A stretch of 64,000 nucleotides of DNA from Bacteroidota bacterium (lineage in GTDB: Bacteria > Bacteroidota > Ignavibacteria > Palsa-1295): NCBI GenBank assembly GCA_018266755.1, contig JAFDZW010000001.1:1-64000 (forward strand), given 5' to 3'. The notes beneath the pieces are model-generated. The model saw nothing but the letters and a program-made list of their open reading frames with translations. It had not been told where the DNA came from and ran no database searches. Made by a program: the position numbers and the translations under genes. This document shows, one piece after another, positions 25,986-34,722 of this stretch; the first letter of the stretch is position 1, and each line of letters starts with the position of its first letter.

Positions 25986-28191
25986 ATCCGCACCGGCCAC
26001 GAAGACACTCCCGACACGAGAAGAGCGGTTCCTTGTTGAGGGGATGGATTGCGCGGCGTGTGTCACGCGCATCGAGACCGCCATCAAAAAACTTCCCGGT
26101 ATCGAGAATGCGTCGGTAAACCTTGCTACCGGCGAGGCCAGTGTACGCTATCGTCCCGATCTCGTCGCAGCGATCGAACTGAAAAAAACGGTCGATAAGG
26201 TTGGCTACCATGCTGTCGATCTGCCCGAATCGGACCTCCACGAGCATCACGTTGCAGAAGCAGCAGCCATTTATCGAACCCGCAAAGTAAAGTTTATTGT
26301 CGCCGCCTCGCTGACTTTGCCAATCCTCGTGATCAGCATGTTCATGCTTGATTTTGCAGGAAGCGATTGGGTACAGTTCGTGCTTGCAACTCCGGTGGTT
26401 CTTTGGAGCGGCTCGCACTTTTATATCGGCGGCTTCAAGTCGGCGCGTGCAAAGGCGCCGGATATGAACACACTGGTTGGTCTGAGCGTGGCCACTGCCT
26501 ATCTGTACAGCACCGTTGTTATTGTGTTCCCGCATCTACTCGCGCACACGACCGGTCACCATGTGTACTTCGAATCTGCGGCGACGATCGTTAGTTTGAT
26601 TTTGCTTGGCGGTCTGATGGAAATGCGAGCGTCGCGAAAAGCAGGCGCTGCGATGCGCACGTTGCTCGGACAACAGGCGAAGATGGCCACGATCGTTCGC
26701 AACGGGAGCGACACGACGATCCCGGTCGAAGACGTTCGCACAGGCGATGTGCTTCTGGTCCGTGCCGGCGAGAAGATCCCCGTTGATGGGCGAATCACCA
26801 ACGGGGCAGGCCTTCTTGACGAAGCGATGATGACCGGGGAATCGAAACCTGTGCGTCGTTCGCTCGGCGAAGAGGTGATCGGTTCGACGGTATTGCAGGA
26901 AGGAGTTATTCAGATCGAAGCGGTTCGCGTCGGAAAGGCGACGATCCTTCAACAGATCGTCCGGCTGGTCGAGCGTGCACAAGAGACCAAAGCGCCGATC
27001 GCACGACTTGCAGATACCGTGAGCGGATATTTCGTACAAGGGGTGATCCTTGTCGCACTTCTGACGTTTGTCGTGTGGTTCGTACTCTCACCGGCCGATA
27101 AATTTTCTTCGGCGCTGGTGCCGTTCATTTCTGTGCTGATCATCGCATGCCCGTGTGCCCTCGGACTTGCGACACCAACCGCCATCATGGTTGCAACAGG
27201 CAGGGCATCCGAGCTCGGGATCCTCATTCGCAAGGGGGATGCGCTGGAGAAAGCATCAAAACTCGATACAATCATTCTTGATAAGACAGGGACGCTGACT
27301 CTGTCGGAACCGACGGTCACCTCGTTTACTATAGTTGGCGGAGCATCGCGCGAACGAGTTCTTTCGTATGCACTCTCACTCGAACGCAACTCGTCCCATC
27401 CGATCGCCAAAGCGATCGTCCGCTATGCAGAAGCGAACGGCGCGTCGGTTGCCTCAACCTCCCATTTCGAAGCGGTCGAGAGCAAAGGCGTGATCGGTAC
27501 AGTGGATGGCTCGAACGTTCTGATCGGCAATGCAGCGTTCTTAGCCGCGCATGGTGTACCGCTACAGACAGATACAGACGACAAGATATGCGTGGGCATG
27601 GATGATACGCTATGTGCCACCATCGCCATCGGCCAGGGATTGAAACCCGGTACTTCAGAAGGTGTCGCGCGGTTGCGGGCATTCGGAATCGACGTCGTGA
27701 TGATGACGGGGGATACGGAGTCTGCCGCACGCGAGATTGCAACGCAGGCTGGTATCGCGAACGTCATGTCGCAGGTGCTCCCGTATCAAAAAGCGGAGAT
27801 GGTGCGGCAATTGCAAGCCGAAGGCAAGAAAGTCGGCATGGTTGGCGATGGGATCAACGACGCCCCCGCACTTGCGCAGGCCGACGTCGGCTTTGCAATC
27901 GGTTCGGGGACGGACGTCGCAATGGAGGCTGCCGATATTACACTGATGCGTGACGATCTCGGTGCCGTAGCGGACTCACTCGTTCTCTCGCAACAGACAC
28001 TTCGCGTGATCAAACAGAATCTGTTCTTCAGCTTTGTCTATAACAGTCTCGGTATCCCGATCGCCGCGGGGGTACTCTATCCTGCCTTTGGTCTCTTACT
28101 TAATCCCATGATCGGCTCGTTGGCGATGGCGTTTAGCGACGTGAGCGTGATTGCGAACAGTCTGCGACTTCGCCGGGCAGCCGCTCGCTGA
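25972..28191 (+). CDS. copA: Cu(I)-exporting P1B-type ATPase
   Basis: It has 739 residues. The N-terminal HMA domain is FLVEGMDCAACVTRIETAIK (CxxC at about 25 and 28). It has eight predicted membrane segments. The membrane metal site IACPCALGLATP (CPC) marks the copper/silver type. The actuator loop has MMTGESKPV. The phosphorylation motif is LDKTGTLT, with Asp near residue 441. An SHPIAKAIV segment supplies the ATP-binding HP, and MVGDGINDAPALAQADVGFA is the hinge. It pumps Cu(I) out of the cytoplasm. The single N-terminal HMA domain is complemented by the CopZ-like chaperone overlapping upstream. No CueR or CsoR regulator gene is adjacent. Confidence 0.95.
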   Translation: MSLPESAPATKTLPTREERFLVEGMDCAACVTRIETAIKKLPGIENASVNLATGEASVRYRPDLVAAIELKKTVDKVGYHAVDLPESDLHEHHVAEAAAIYRTRKVKFIVAASLTLPILVISMFMLDFAGSDWVQFVLATPVVLWSGSHFYIGGFKSARAKAPDMNTLVGLSVATAYLYSTVVIVFPHLLAHTTGHHVYFESAATIVSLILLGGLMEMRASRKAGAAMRTLLGQQAKMATIVRNGSDTTIPVEDVRTGDVLLVRAGEKIPVDGRITNGAGLLDEAMMTGESKPVRRSLGEEVIGSTVLQEGVIQIEAVRVGKATILQQIVRLVERAQETKAPIARLADTVSGYFVQGVILVALLTFVVWFVLSPADKFSSALVPFISVLIIACPCALGLATPTAIMVATGRASELGILIRKGDALEKASKLDTIILDKTGTLTLSEPTVTSFTIVGGASRERVLSYALSLERNSSHPIAKAIVRYAEANGASVASTSHFEAVESKGVIGTVDGSNVLIGNAAFLAAHGVPLQTDTDDKICVGMDDTLCATIAIGQGLKPGTSEGVARLRAFGIDVVMMTGDTESAAREIATQAGIANVMSQVLPYQKAEMVRQLQAEGKKVGMVGDGINDAPALAQADVGFAIGSGTDVAMEAADITLMRDDLGAVADSLVLSQQTLRVIKQNLFFSFVYNSLGIPIAAGVLYPAFGLLLNPMIGSLAMAFSDVSVIANSLRLRRAAAR

Positions 28192-28278
28192 GAAAAAATT
28201 TCGTATTTCTCCTTGCGCGCGATACATTCCTTTTGATACACCGTAGGTGGGCATAATTCACTGTTTGAGAAGAGAAGC

Positions 28279-28722
28279 ATGAATAGGATTAGCATCAAAA
28301 CATTAGAACCGAAAGCATACGAAGCAATGCTTGGCCTCGAACGATATCTTCGAGAGTCGCCACTGAAGAAACCGCACATCGAGCTTATCAAAATCAGAGC
28401 ATCGCAGATCAACGGTTGCGCATTCTGTCTTGGGATGCACACCTACGACGCGAGGAAAGCGGGCGAAACAGAGCAACGTATTTATGCGCTCAACGCATGG
28501 GAGGAATCGCCGCTGTACACGGAAGAGGAACGTGCAATTCTTGCGCTGACAGATGCCGTAACACTGATCGCCGATACCCGCCTACCCGACGAGGTATATG
28601 CCAAAGTCGCTGCCGTGCTTGACGAGCACTACCTTGCCGCCGCGATTATGGCGATCGTGACAATCAATGCCTGGAATCGCATCGCGATCTCGACACGGAT
28701 GGTCTGGCAGGATCCGCAATAA
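28279..28722 (+). CDS. Carboxymuconolactone decarboxylase / AhpD-like peroxidase family protein
   Basis: It has 147 residues, all helical. The AhpD core ELIKIRASQINGCAFCLGMH is present, with the redox pair CxxC (CAFC) and the following H in the right place, and then DARKAGETEQRIYALNAW. The family uses the CxxC pair for alkylhydroperoxide reduction. The close relative group (YciW/Atu0492-like) fits this length and the EERAILALTDAVTLIAD region. The gene is alone and convergent with the DUF5916 gene. A role in handling peroxide next to copper export is plausible but inferred. Confidence 0.85.
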   Translation: MNRISIKTLEPKAYEAMLGLERYLRESPLKKPHIELIKIRASQINGCAFCLGMHTYDARKAGETEQRIYALNAWEESPLYTEEERAILALTDAVTLIADTRLPDEVYAKVAAVLDEHYLAAAIMAIVTINAWNRIAISTRMVWQDPQ

Positions 28723-28735
28723 CGATGAGAGCGCC

Positions 28736-31006
28736 TTACCCTTGGATGAGGTACTGAATCTTGGCAAAGAAGTGACGCTCGGATGGTTGTAGTGTCGTCA
28801 TGTTCGGGTCGAAGCTGCGATAGTCGTGCGACGAACCGAGGTAGATACTACTGAATGGGTTGAGCTGATATGTCAATAGCGGATCGATTTCCAACGCCCG
28901 GCCGAAGCCGTCGTATTGTACGATCGTCCGGGCGCTGAATTCGCGTGAAAATTGGTACGTAACCTTCGCCCGGTAAATAGCGCCGCTGACAAGCGTCGAG
29001 CTTCCATCTTCCGATCGGAGTTGCTCATATGCATAATTCGGTTCGATCGTTAAACCGGCGACCGGTTTGATCTTTGCTGAAAACGAGAGATCGAGCGTAC
29101 GCGCAAGAACCGGAATATCGAGAAATCGAGCGATGTTCGTGCCGCTGCTGACATCCCACGAGAACGATAACCATTCTGCCGGACGTGTGTCCCCATACAC
29201 ATCGAAGAAACCGAGGCGATTGAACTGGACACTGTGAAACCGCTCGGACCAAAGCCGATAATAGAGGTGGAGGTTCGATTGTCCGATGAAACCGAGATCG
29301 ATCTCCGGCTTGATTGCGAAGAGTTTTCGGGCCCCGTTATATTCGAACTGCGAGTTTGTACTGAAGCTGATATCGAACTCGGACAACAGCCGCATCAGGC
29401 CGTGGTCTTCTTGCACGTACCACTTGTAGCCAAAGAAATCCGAGAAGTAGACAACGTCGGTTGTGGTGACGAAGCCGTTTGGGGTGCGAAAGGTCGGGCT
29501 CATGTTTCCGGCATTGAGCTGTATGTCGAGTGTGGGGGTGAACCGTTGAATGGTATACGATTGCGCAAACCCGTTGTATCGCTCGCCGTCGAGAGCATCG
29601 CTAAACTTGCCGTGATCGAACGATGTGTCGAGCCCTGCGATCGTGAGCGATTGTTCCTTTGTATCGCTATAGAGTACTTGCCCCGAGACCTCGATATTCT
29701 CGACAAGCTGCGCATGCCCGTCAAATCCGAATACCCCGGAGATCCCGCCGTGTTCGTAGTTGCGGACATTCGCAAGCATCCCGAGCACGCGGTTGTCGCC
29801 GAACGAATGTTGCACACGAAGAATATTCGAGAGACTCCGGCCCACATCGGGCAGGACGACGGTGTTCTCCGTCAACGGTATGAGCATCGGAGAATGCTCG
29901 TCAACTGCTCCGATATATGAGATGCTCGTTGCCTCGTTTCGTATGATTGCCTTCGCAGCAACGATCGGAGAGTTGATCGAGCGGGTATAGACGGCAAAGA
30001 TGTTTGTATTGAATAGGTCCGCACCGTCTTGGAAGAACGGTCGGCGCTCGGGGTAGAACAATGCCAGCGTGGTGTTCGCGCTGATCTGTGCGGCATCGGA
30101 CTCGACCTGACTGAAATCCGGATTAATCGATGCTTCGAGCGCCGTCGCTGTACCGAGCGCATATCGTGCACCGAACGAAGGATTCACCTCGACCTTCTCG
30201 TTGACCAGCGAAGCAACGCCATCATGTCGCAACGCTTGTTGAGAACCAACGATAGAAGGAAGCAATTCGAGCGAGCCGGACGGATGGATGTTCTCGATAC
30301 CCGTAAGTGTGCCGAACTGACAAAACGGACATGGCACTTGAAAATTAATCGCTGCCCAGCTCATCTTATATGTTTTTTCCCGCGGATAGCTTCGCCAGAA
30401 TGTTGCGTGGAAATGTTGTTGCGACAGATCAGGGAAGCGTAGCGAACGGAAGGGAATTTTCATCTCCATCTGCCAGCCGGTCGCAGTGATCTTCGCCTCA
30501 CTCTGGTAAACAATATCGTACGATCCGTCCTCATTGTTCTGGGTCCAGAACAAGTCTTCCTGAATGCCGAGCGGATTACAGTAGATCTCGAATGCACGTG
30601 TACCATCTCCATAGGTGTCGAGGATAATCCCCATGAAATCGTTATCTCCGCCATTATCTCTGACCGTGCGCGAGGCACGAATGCTTGAGGGGTCCGGGTC
30701 GTCGGCGATCATGGCGATGTACAAGTTGTCATCGTCGTACGTGATGAGCGCACGTGTAGAAACCGGGGGCTTCATATTCGGCAGCGGAAACGACTGCGTG
30801 AAATCAGTAGCAATCGCAGCATTCGCCCACCCCGGATCCGAGACGTCGCCGTCGATCGTAATCTCGCCGGCACGCCTCGAGACGGCAAGCGACGGCTTGA
30901 TCTGCGGTCTGAATTCCGTTTGCGCGGTGATCGGCTGCACATGCAACAGGAGGAGCAACGAGTAGAAAGCGGCCAGGAGAACGCCGCGGAGTAGTGAACG
31001 ATACAT
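28736..31006 (-). CDS. Outer-membrane DUF5916 protein with family-9-like carbohydrate-binding domain
   Basis: It has 756 residues and a signal peptide (MYRSLLRGVLLAAFYSLLLL ... ITA-Q). Residues about 45-240 form a CBM9-like domain: EITIDGDVSDPGWANAA, then TYDDDNLYIAMIADDPDPS and FMGIILDTYGDGTRAFEIYC. From about 245 the DUF5916 region begins (PFRSLRFPDLSQQHFHATFW, then FYPERRPFFQDGADLF) and continues as an outer-membrane beta-barrel, ending aromatic-rich. Function is unproven; many members sit beside peptidases or TonB systems. It is monocistronic here and convergent with the AhpD-like gene. Confidence 0.82.
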   Translation of the reverse strand: MYRSLLRGVLLAAFYSLLLLLHVQPITAQTEFRPQIKPSLAVSRRAGEITIDGDVSDPGWANAAIATDFTQSFPLPNMKPPVSTRALITYDDDNLYIAMIADDPDPSSIRASRTVRDNGGDNDFMGIILDTYGDGTRAFEIYCNPLGIQEDLFWTQNNEDGSYDIVYQSEAKITATGWQMEMKIPFRSLRFPDLSQQHFHATFWRSYPREKTYKMSWAAINFQVPCPFCQFGTLTGIENIHPSGSLELLPSIVGSQQALRHDGVASLVNEKVEVNPSFGARYALGTATALEASINPDFSQVESDAAQISANTTLALFYPERRPFFQDGADLFNTNIFAVYTRSINSPIVAAKAIIRNEATSISYIGAVDEHSPMLIPLTENTVVLPDVGRSLSNILRVQHSFGDNRVLGMLANVRNYEHGGISGVFGFDGHAQLVENIEVSGQVLYSDTKEQSLTIAGLDTSFDHGKFSDALDGERYNGFAQSYTIQRFTPTLDIQLNAGNMSPTFRTPNGFVTTTDVVYFSDFFGYKWYVQEDHGLMRLLSEFDISFSTNSQFEYNGARKLFAIKPEIDLGFIGQSNLHLYYRLWSERFHSVQFNRLGFFDVYGDTRPAEWLSFSWDVSSGTNIARFLDIPVLARTLDLSFSAKIKPVAGLTIEPNYAYEQLRSEDGSSTLVSGAIYRAKVTYQFSREFSARTIVQYDGFGRALEIDPLLTYQLNPFSSIYLGSSHDYRSFDPNMTTLQPSERHFFAKIQYLIQG

Positions 31007-31078
31007 TCTTCGGGGTGAAAGCGATGATAATAACCATTACCCCTACGACCGGATATTCCGTTAGGTTACGTTCATGAA

Positions 31079-31109
31079 ACACAAAAGCCCCGTGATGGGG
31101 CTTTTGTGT
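31079..31109. terminator. Strong terminator after sdhD (minus strand)
   Basis: ACACAAAAGCCCC-GTGAT-GGGGCTTTTGTGT is a 13-bp perfect stem. Read on the minus strand it ends the sdhCD transcript just after sdhD. It also insulates the divergently placed neighbour. Confidence 0.85.
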
Positions 31110-31132
31110 ACGATTGGTTGTCACTACAAATA

Positions 31133-31516
31133 TTACGGCTTGTTCGGATCGAACGTGAGCATCGTATTCCATCCCATGCCGAGGAAGATCAGGGCGAACA
31201 CCACGAGACAGCCGAGGATCGTGTATGTGTACGATGGCTTGAGCTTGAAATCACGCACGATATTCCAGAGCCCTTGCACGCCGTGATACATGCCGATCGT
31301 GATGAACGCAAGATAGAGCCCCTTATAAATAGGCTGTGCGAGGCGGTCGGCGGTCGAACCGAAATCGTGGCCGCTCTTCGCTGCATAATGCATCATGAAG
31401 TAGTGGCCGACAGTCAGCACGACGAGCGCGACGCCCGAAATACGCTGGAACATCCAGGCGCTTGCGCCGCTCTTGCCTTTCGCGTAGGTTCGTAAATGTT
31501 TGACGGATTGATCCAT
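31133..31516 (-). CDS. sdhD: Succinate dehydrogenase membrane subunit (SdhD-like)
   Basis: It has 127 residues with three membrane helices (about 24-45, 68-87, 95-115). The motif ASAWMFQRISGVALVVLTVG near the N-terminus has the conserved S-x-x-R-x-S-G pattern of cytochrome b subunits and quinone anchors, and HYFMMHY and GMYHGVQGLWNIVRDF carry candidate haem-ligand His. It anchors the flavoprotein and iron-sulfur subunits to the inner membrane and binds quinone. It lies 12 bp after sdhC in the same operon. The terminator follows directly, so sdhA and sdhB are not in this transcript. Confidence 0.82.
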   Translation of the reverse strand: MDQSVKHLRTYAKGKSGASAWMFQRISGVALVVLTVGHYFMMHYAAKSGHDFGSTADRLAQPIYKGLYLAFITIGMYHGVQGLWNIVRDFKLKPSYTYTILGCLVVFALIFLGMGWNTMLTFDPNKP

Positions 31517-31528
31517 GGTCGAAGCTCC

Positions 31529-31936
31529 TTATTTGGCGAACAGGTCGTCGTGGAAAATGAGGAAGAACATGATGGCGACGACGATGATCGTCAGCGAGTA
31601 TGCCAGACGAAGCAGCGACTTCTGCTTCTTTGCACCGGCGCCGAAATCAACGAGGGCGATACGAACACCGTTGAAGGCATGGAACATCACGAGGATGCCG
31701 AGTGCCCATTCGAGAAACTTGAATGGCGGCGACGAGAACGTTTGCATCTCTTCGTTAAATGCGGCTCGGCCCTTGGTCAGCGAGCTGAGTGCCCAGATGT
31801 GTACGAAAAGATAGGTTGTAAGTCCGATACCGCTGATGCGGTGCAGAACGTATGCCCAAGAGCCGCCGTGGCGACGATATGCCATCATGATCTTCGACCA
31901 TGATCCGACAGGCTCTCTATTTGGAATATATGCCAT
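31529..31936 (-). CDS. sdhC: Succinate dehydrogenase cytochrome b556 subunit (SdhC-like)
   Basis: It has 135 residues from ATG 31936 (MAYIPNREPVG). A TTG eight codons earlier overlaps the promoter's TAnnTTTG box, so it is unlikely. Three membrane helices are predicted. SWAYVLHRISGIGLTTYLFV is the SdhC signature (H-R-x-S/T-G), and LGILVMFHAFNGVRIALVDF provides the second conserved His. It binds haem b and quinone with SdhD. It is the first gene of a two-gene transcript. Confidence 0.85.
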   Translation of the reverse strand: MAYIPNREPVGSWSKIMMAYRRHGGSWAYVLHRISGIGLTTYLFVHIWALSSLTKGRAAFNEEMQTFSSPPFKFLEWALGILVMFHAFNGVRIALVDFGAGAKKQKSLLRLAYSLTIIVVAIMFFLIFHDDLFAK

Positions 31937-31957
31937 TTCGACAGGTTCTATTTCATA

Positions 31958-31965
31958 CAAATTTA
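31958..31965 (-). promoter_or_regulatory. -7 element of the sdhCD promoter
   Basis: On the minus strand TAAATTTG (31965-31958) fits TAnnTTTG and lies 21 nt upstream of the sdhC ATG. No good TTTG was seen at the expected -33 distance. Confidence 0.45.
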
Positions 31966-32000
31966 CGACAATTCCGCCCCTTGCTCCGGCAGAACCGACC

Positions 32001-32864
32001 TCAGGCCATTCGCAGTCGCAACGAGCTGAGCACCGAACCGATCAGGCCGAGAACGCCGCCGAGGGCAACGATCGCCGCGATGATCATGCCGATCTCCTGC
32101 GATGTAGCGGTGGTGATGGCAAGATCCGGCGCGATACGCGGAATTGCGAATTGGTGCAGCGCAGCAAGCGCACCGACGGCCAGCGTGCCGCCGGCAATAC
32201 CCGCCGCCGTCGCCTCGAACGCATACGGCAACACAATCGTCGAACGGCCTGCGCCCAGGAGTAACATTGTCCGGATCGCTTCGCGGCGTGCCAGCATCGC
32301 AAGACGCGCCAGGCTCGCTGCCAATGCGATCGAGACCAATAAAAGAAATCCTCCGACGGCGTAGGTGAGTGTATAGAGTGTCTGTCTGCGCTCTTCGAGC
32401 GAGCGAAGCGTCTTGCCATCGAAGAGGACTTCTCGAATCCCCTGTGATGCACGGAGCGTCGAAATGATCTGAGCGGCCCGTGCAGTCGAGAGATCGGAGA
32501 ATGTCAGTCGAAGACCGGCCGGCAATGGGTTATATCCGATTACACGCTCGACATCTTCCCCGGAAGCTTGGGTGTACTCATGTAGTGCATCTTCTTTCGA
32601 GACGAAGACCGAGGTTCTGACATTCTTTAGTTGTGAGGTGATCTGTGCAGCGATGGTCTGTGCCGCAGGGGAAGAAAGTTGCGGTTCGAAGAACGCCTCG
32701 ATTTGCAGCTTCGAACGGTAGTCGTCGAGTGTTTGCGACGCACGTAACGATACGAGCGCAAAGACGCCAACCACCGCAAGCGAAATGGCGATCACAAATG
32801 CTGTCAGCGTACTCAGCAGCGGAGTACGTCGGATGGCGGCAATCGCTTCGCGTAAGATCAGCAT
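32001..32864 (-). CDS. ftsX: Cell-division ABC-transporter permease FtsX
   Basis: It has 287 residues with four membrane helices: near 20-42, and three in the C-terminal half (about 163-185, 210-235, 257-278). The large periplasmic loop after helix 1 (about 45-155) includes KLQIEAFFEPQLSSPAAQTI and FVSKEDALHEY, matching the FtsX extracellular domain that controls peptidoglycan hydrolases. The partner ATPase gene ftsE is not adjacent, which is common in Bacteroidota. The start lies 5 nt after the surE stop, so both are probably cotranscribed. Confidence 0.85.
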   Translation of the reverse strand: MLILREAIAAIRRTPLLSTLTAFVIAISLAVVGVFALVSLRASQTLDDYRSKLQIEAFFEPQLSSPAAQTIAAQITSQLKNVRTSVFVSKEDALHEYTQASGEDVERVIGYNPLPAGLRLTFSDLSTARAAQIISTLRASQGIREVLFDGKTLRSLEERRQTLYTLTYAVGGFLLLVSIALAASLARLAMLARREAIRTMLLLGAGRSTIVLPYAFEATAAGIAGGTLAVGALAALHQFAIPRIAPDLAITTATSQEIGMIIAAIVALGGVLGLIGSVLSSLRLRMA

Positions 32865-32868
32865 GCGC

Positions 32869-33666
32869 TCAGATCAACTCCTTCCACTGCTTGCGCATGT
32901 GATCGAGAAAGATGTGATTCGTCAGATCGTAATGCAACGGGCTGACGGTAATCTTGTCGTTGGCTAGGGCAACATCGTCGGCCTCTTCGTGGGTATCGAC
33001 AAGGTGATACGTGCCGCGCAGCCAGTAGTACGGGCGTTCCTGCGGATCGAGTCGACGTTCGAATGTGTCGTCCCAGTATGAGTTTCCTTGCCGCGTATAA
33101 ACCATACCTTTGATCTTCTCAGGGGGCAGTGCCGGGACGTTCACGTTCAGGAGCGTCCCCTTCGGCAGCCCTTGTTCGGCGACGTACGGGGCGAACTGCT
33201 TGATGAAGTGCATCGCTCCGCTGAAGTCGGGCGAATGACGATAGCTTGCGAGCGAGACGGCAATCCCAGGCACATCGAGCACGGTCGCTTCCGTTGCTGC
33301 ACTCACGGTGCCGGAATAGATGATATTGACAGCCGTGTTGCGGCCATGATTGATACCACTGACGACAAGATCGGGGTAGGGAAGTTCGCGTTCGCGCAAG
33401 AAGGTGCGAAGTGCAAGCTTGACACAATCGGCAGGTGTGCCGTCCACGGCAAAGCCGAAGAACGCGTCGTTCTTGTGATACTCCGTCACCCGCAGCGGCA
33501 TGGCCACCGTCAGCGCGTGCCCGACGGCCGATTGTTCGCCGAGGGGCGCCATCACACTGACGTTCGCAATGTCGCGCAACGCCGTTACCAGCGCCGCGAT
33601 CCCCTGTGAATTAATGCCGTCGTCGTTGGTGACGAGAATATTCAGTCGCTTTGATGATGCGCTCAT
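32869..33666 (-). CDS. surE: 5'/3'-nucleotidase SurE
   Basis: It has 265 residues from ATG 33666 (MSASSKRLNILVTNDDG). The metal-binding NDDG motif at about residues 14-17, the SAVGHALT segment, VDGTPADCVKLAL and the PDLVVSGINHGRN loop (Asn of the metal site) are all intact. The enzyme removes phosphate from nucleoside monophosphates and is linked to stationary-phase survival. The start fits a promoter 7-37 bp upstream. An in-frame upstream ATG (33687) lies at the -7 box and is unlikely to be used. Confidence 0.93.
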   Translation of the reverse strand: MSASSKRLNILVTNDDGINSQGIAALVTALRDIANVSVMAPLGEQSAVGHALTVAMPLRVTEYHKNDAFFGFAVDGTPADCVKLALRTFLRERELPYPDLVVSGINHGRNTAVNIIYSGTVSAATEATVLDVPGIAVSLASYRHSPDFSGAMHFIKQFAPYVAEQGLPKGTLLNVNVPALPPEKIKGMVYTRQGNSYWDDTFERRLDPQERPYYWLRGTYHLVDTHEEADDVALANDKITVSPLHYDLTNHIFLDHMRKQWKELI

Positions 33667-33672
33667 GGAATA

Positions 33673-33701
33673 CAAAAATACGCCCATGTACGCAATGACA
33701 A
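33673..33701 (-). promoter_or_regulatory. Promoter for surE-ftsX
   Basis: On the minus strand TTG (33701-33699), an 18-nt spacer and TATTTTTG (33680-33673) fit the Bacteroidota consensus. The ATG at 33666 is only 6 nt past the -7 box, so the transcript may be nearly leaderless. Confidence 0.55.
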
Positions 33702-33708
33702 GTCAGGA

Positions 33709-34710
33709 TTAGCTTGTCTGCAGCGCGGTGACCGCGATCATCGTCACGATATCGTCTACACTCGCGCCGCGCGAGAGGTCGTTCATCGGTTTTGCAAGAC
33801 CTTGCAGGATAGGACCGATGGCCTGAGCACCGCCGAGTCGTTCGGCGATTTTATAGCCGAGGTTCCCTGCGTCGAGATTCGGGAAGATGAAGACGTTCGC
33901 ATCTCCCCCAAGCGGACTTCCGGGCGCTTTACGCTGCGCGACAGCCGGAACGAAGGCCGCATCGAATTGGAGTTCGCCGTCGAGGGTGAGTGTACGGTCG
34001 CGCTCTTTGGCGATTTCGGTGGCGAGCCGCACGATCTTCGTCGAATCGCTTTCGGCAGAACCCTTTGTCGAGAACGAAAGCATTGCGACACGCGGAGCCT
34101 GACCGGTAAGCGCCGCATAAGTACTTGCGGTCGAGAGTGCGATGTCAGCAAGTTGATGCGCGTCGGGATTCGGAAGGACGGCGCAGTCTGCAAACGCGAG
34201 CGTGCACGGCTCCGCACGCAGACCGCCGATCGCCGGAAAATCCAGCAGGAACATGCTCGAAAGCGACCGGACACCTTGCGCGAGGCCGATGCCGCGTAAC
34301 CCTGCGCGAATCACGGAAGCCGTTGTCGAAAGCGAACCGGCAACGACACCGTCGGCAACAGCGCTGTTCGTCAGCAGGGCAGCGAACAAGAGCGGGTCGC
34401 CGAGCACTTCGCTTTTCGCAGTCTCGATGTCCGAGATCTTGCTGCGGCGCGATTCGTAATACGATACGATCAGTTGCTCGGTTGCGGGATACTCGGTCGC
34501 AGACCAGATCTGTATATCGCGGAGAGACGGTGCATGGACGTCAATCGCCGATCGGATTGCTGCGGCATCTCCGACGAACGCGACGGTCGCAAGCTTCGTC
34601 TGACGGGCGATCTCGGCAGCACGAAGGACGCGTTCGTCGGTTGCATCGCCGAGAAGGATGGTTCTTCCAAGTGTCGCCGCCCGTGCTTTGATCGACTCGA
34701 TCGTAGTCAT
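33709..34710 (-). CDS. pta: Phosphate acetyltransferase
   Basis: It has 333 residues, the length of the short Pta form that consists of the catalytic PTA/PTB domain only. Motifs include DPLLFAALLTNSAVADGVVA (family D-P-x-x-F-A), SMFLLDFPAIGGLRA, FADCAVLPNPDAHQLADIA (the conserved DCAV.P.P..eeLAdIA), MLSFSTKGSAES and VFIFPNLDAGNLGYKIAERL. It interconverts acetyl-CoA and acetyl-phosphate in the cytoplasm. Acetate kinase (ackA), its usual partner, is not next to it. It lies 12 bp after the HEAT/cyclophilin gene and so is probably in its transcript. Confidence 0.93.
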   Translation of the reverse strand: MTTIESIKARAATLGRTILLGDATDERVLRAAEIARQTKLATVAFVGDAAAIRSAIDVHAPSLRDIQIWSATEYPATEQLIVSYYESRRSKISDIETAKSEVLGDPLLFAALLTNSAVADGVVAGSLSTTASVIRAGLRGIGLAQGVRSLSSMFLLDFPAIGGLRAEPCTLAFADCAVLPNPDAHQLADIALSTASTYAALTGQAPRVAMLSFSTKGSAESDSTKIVRLATEIAKERDRTLTLDGELQFDAAFVPAVAQRKAPGSPLGGDANVFIFPNLDAGNLGYKIAERLGGAQAIGPILQGLAKPMNDLSRGASVDDIVTMIAVTALQTS

Positions 34711-34722
34711 ACGAGGGTATAG

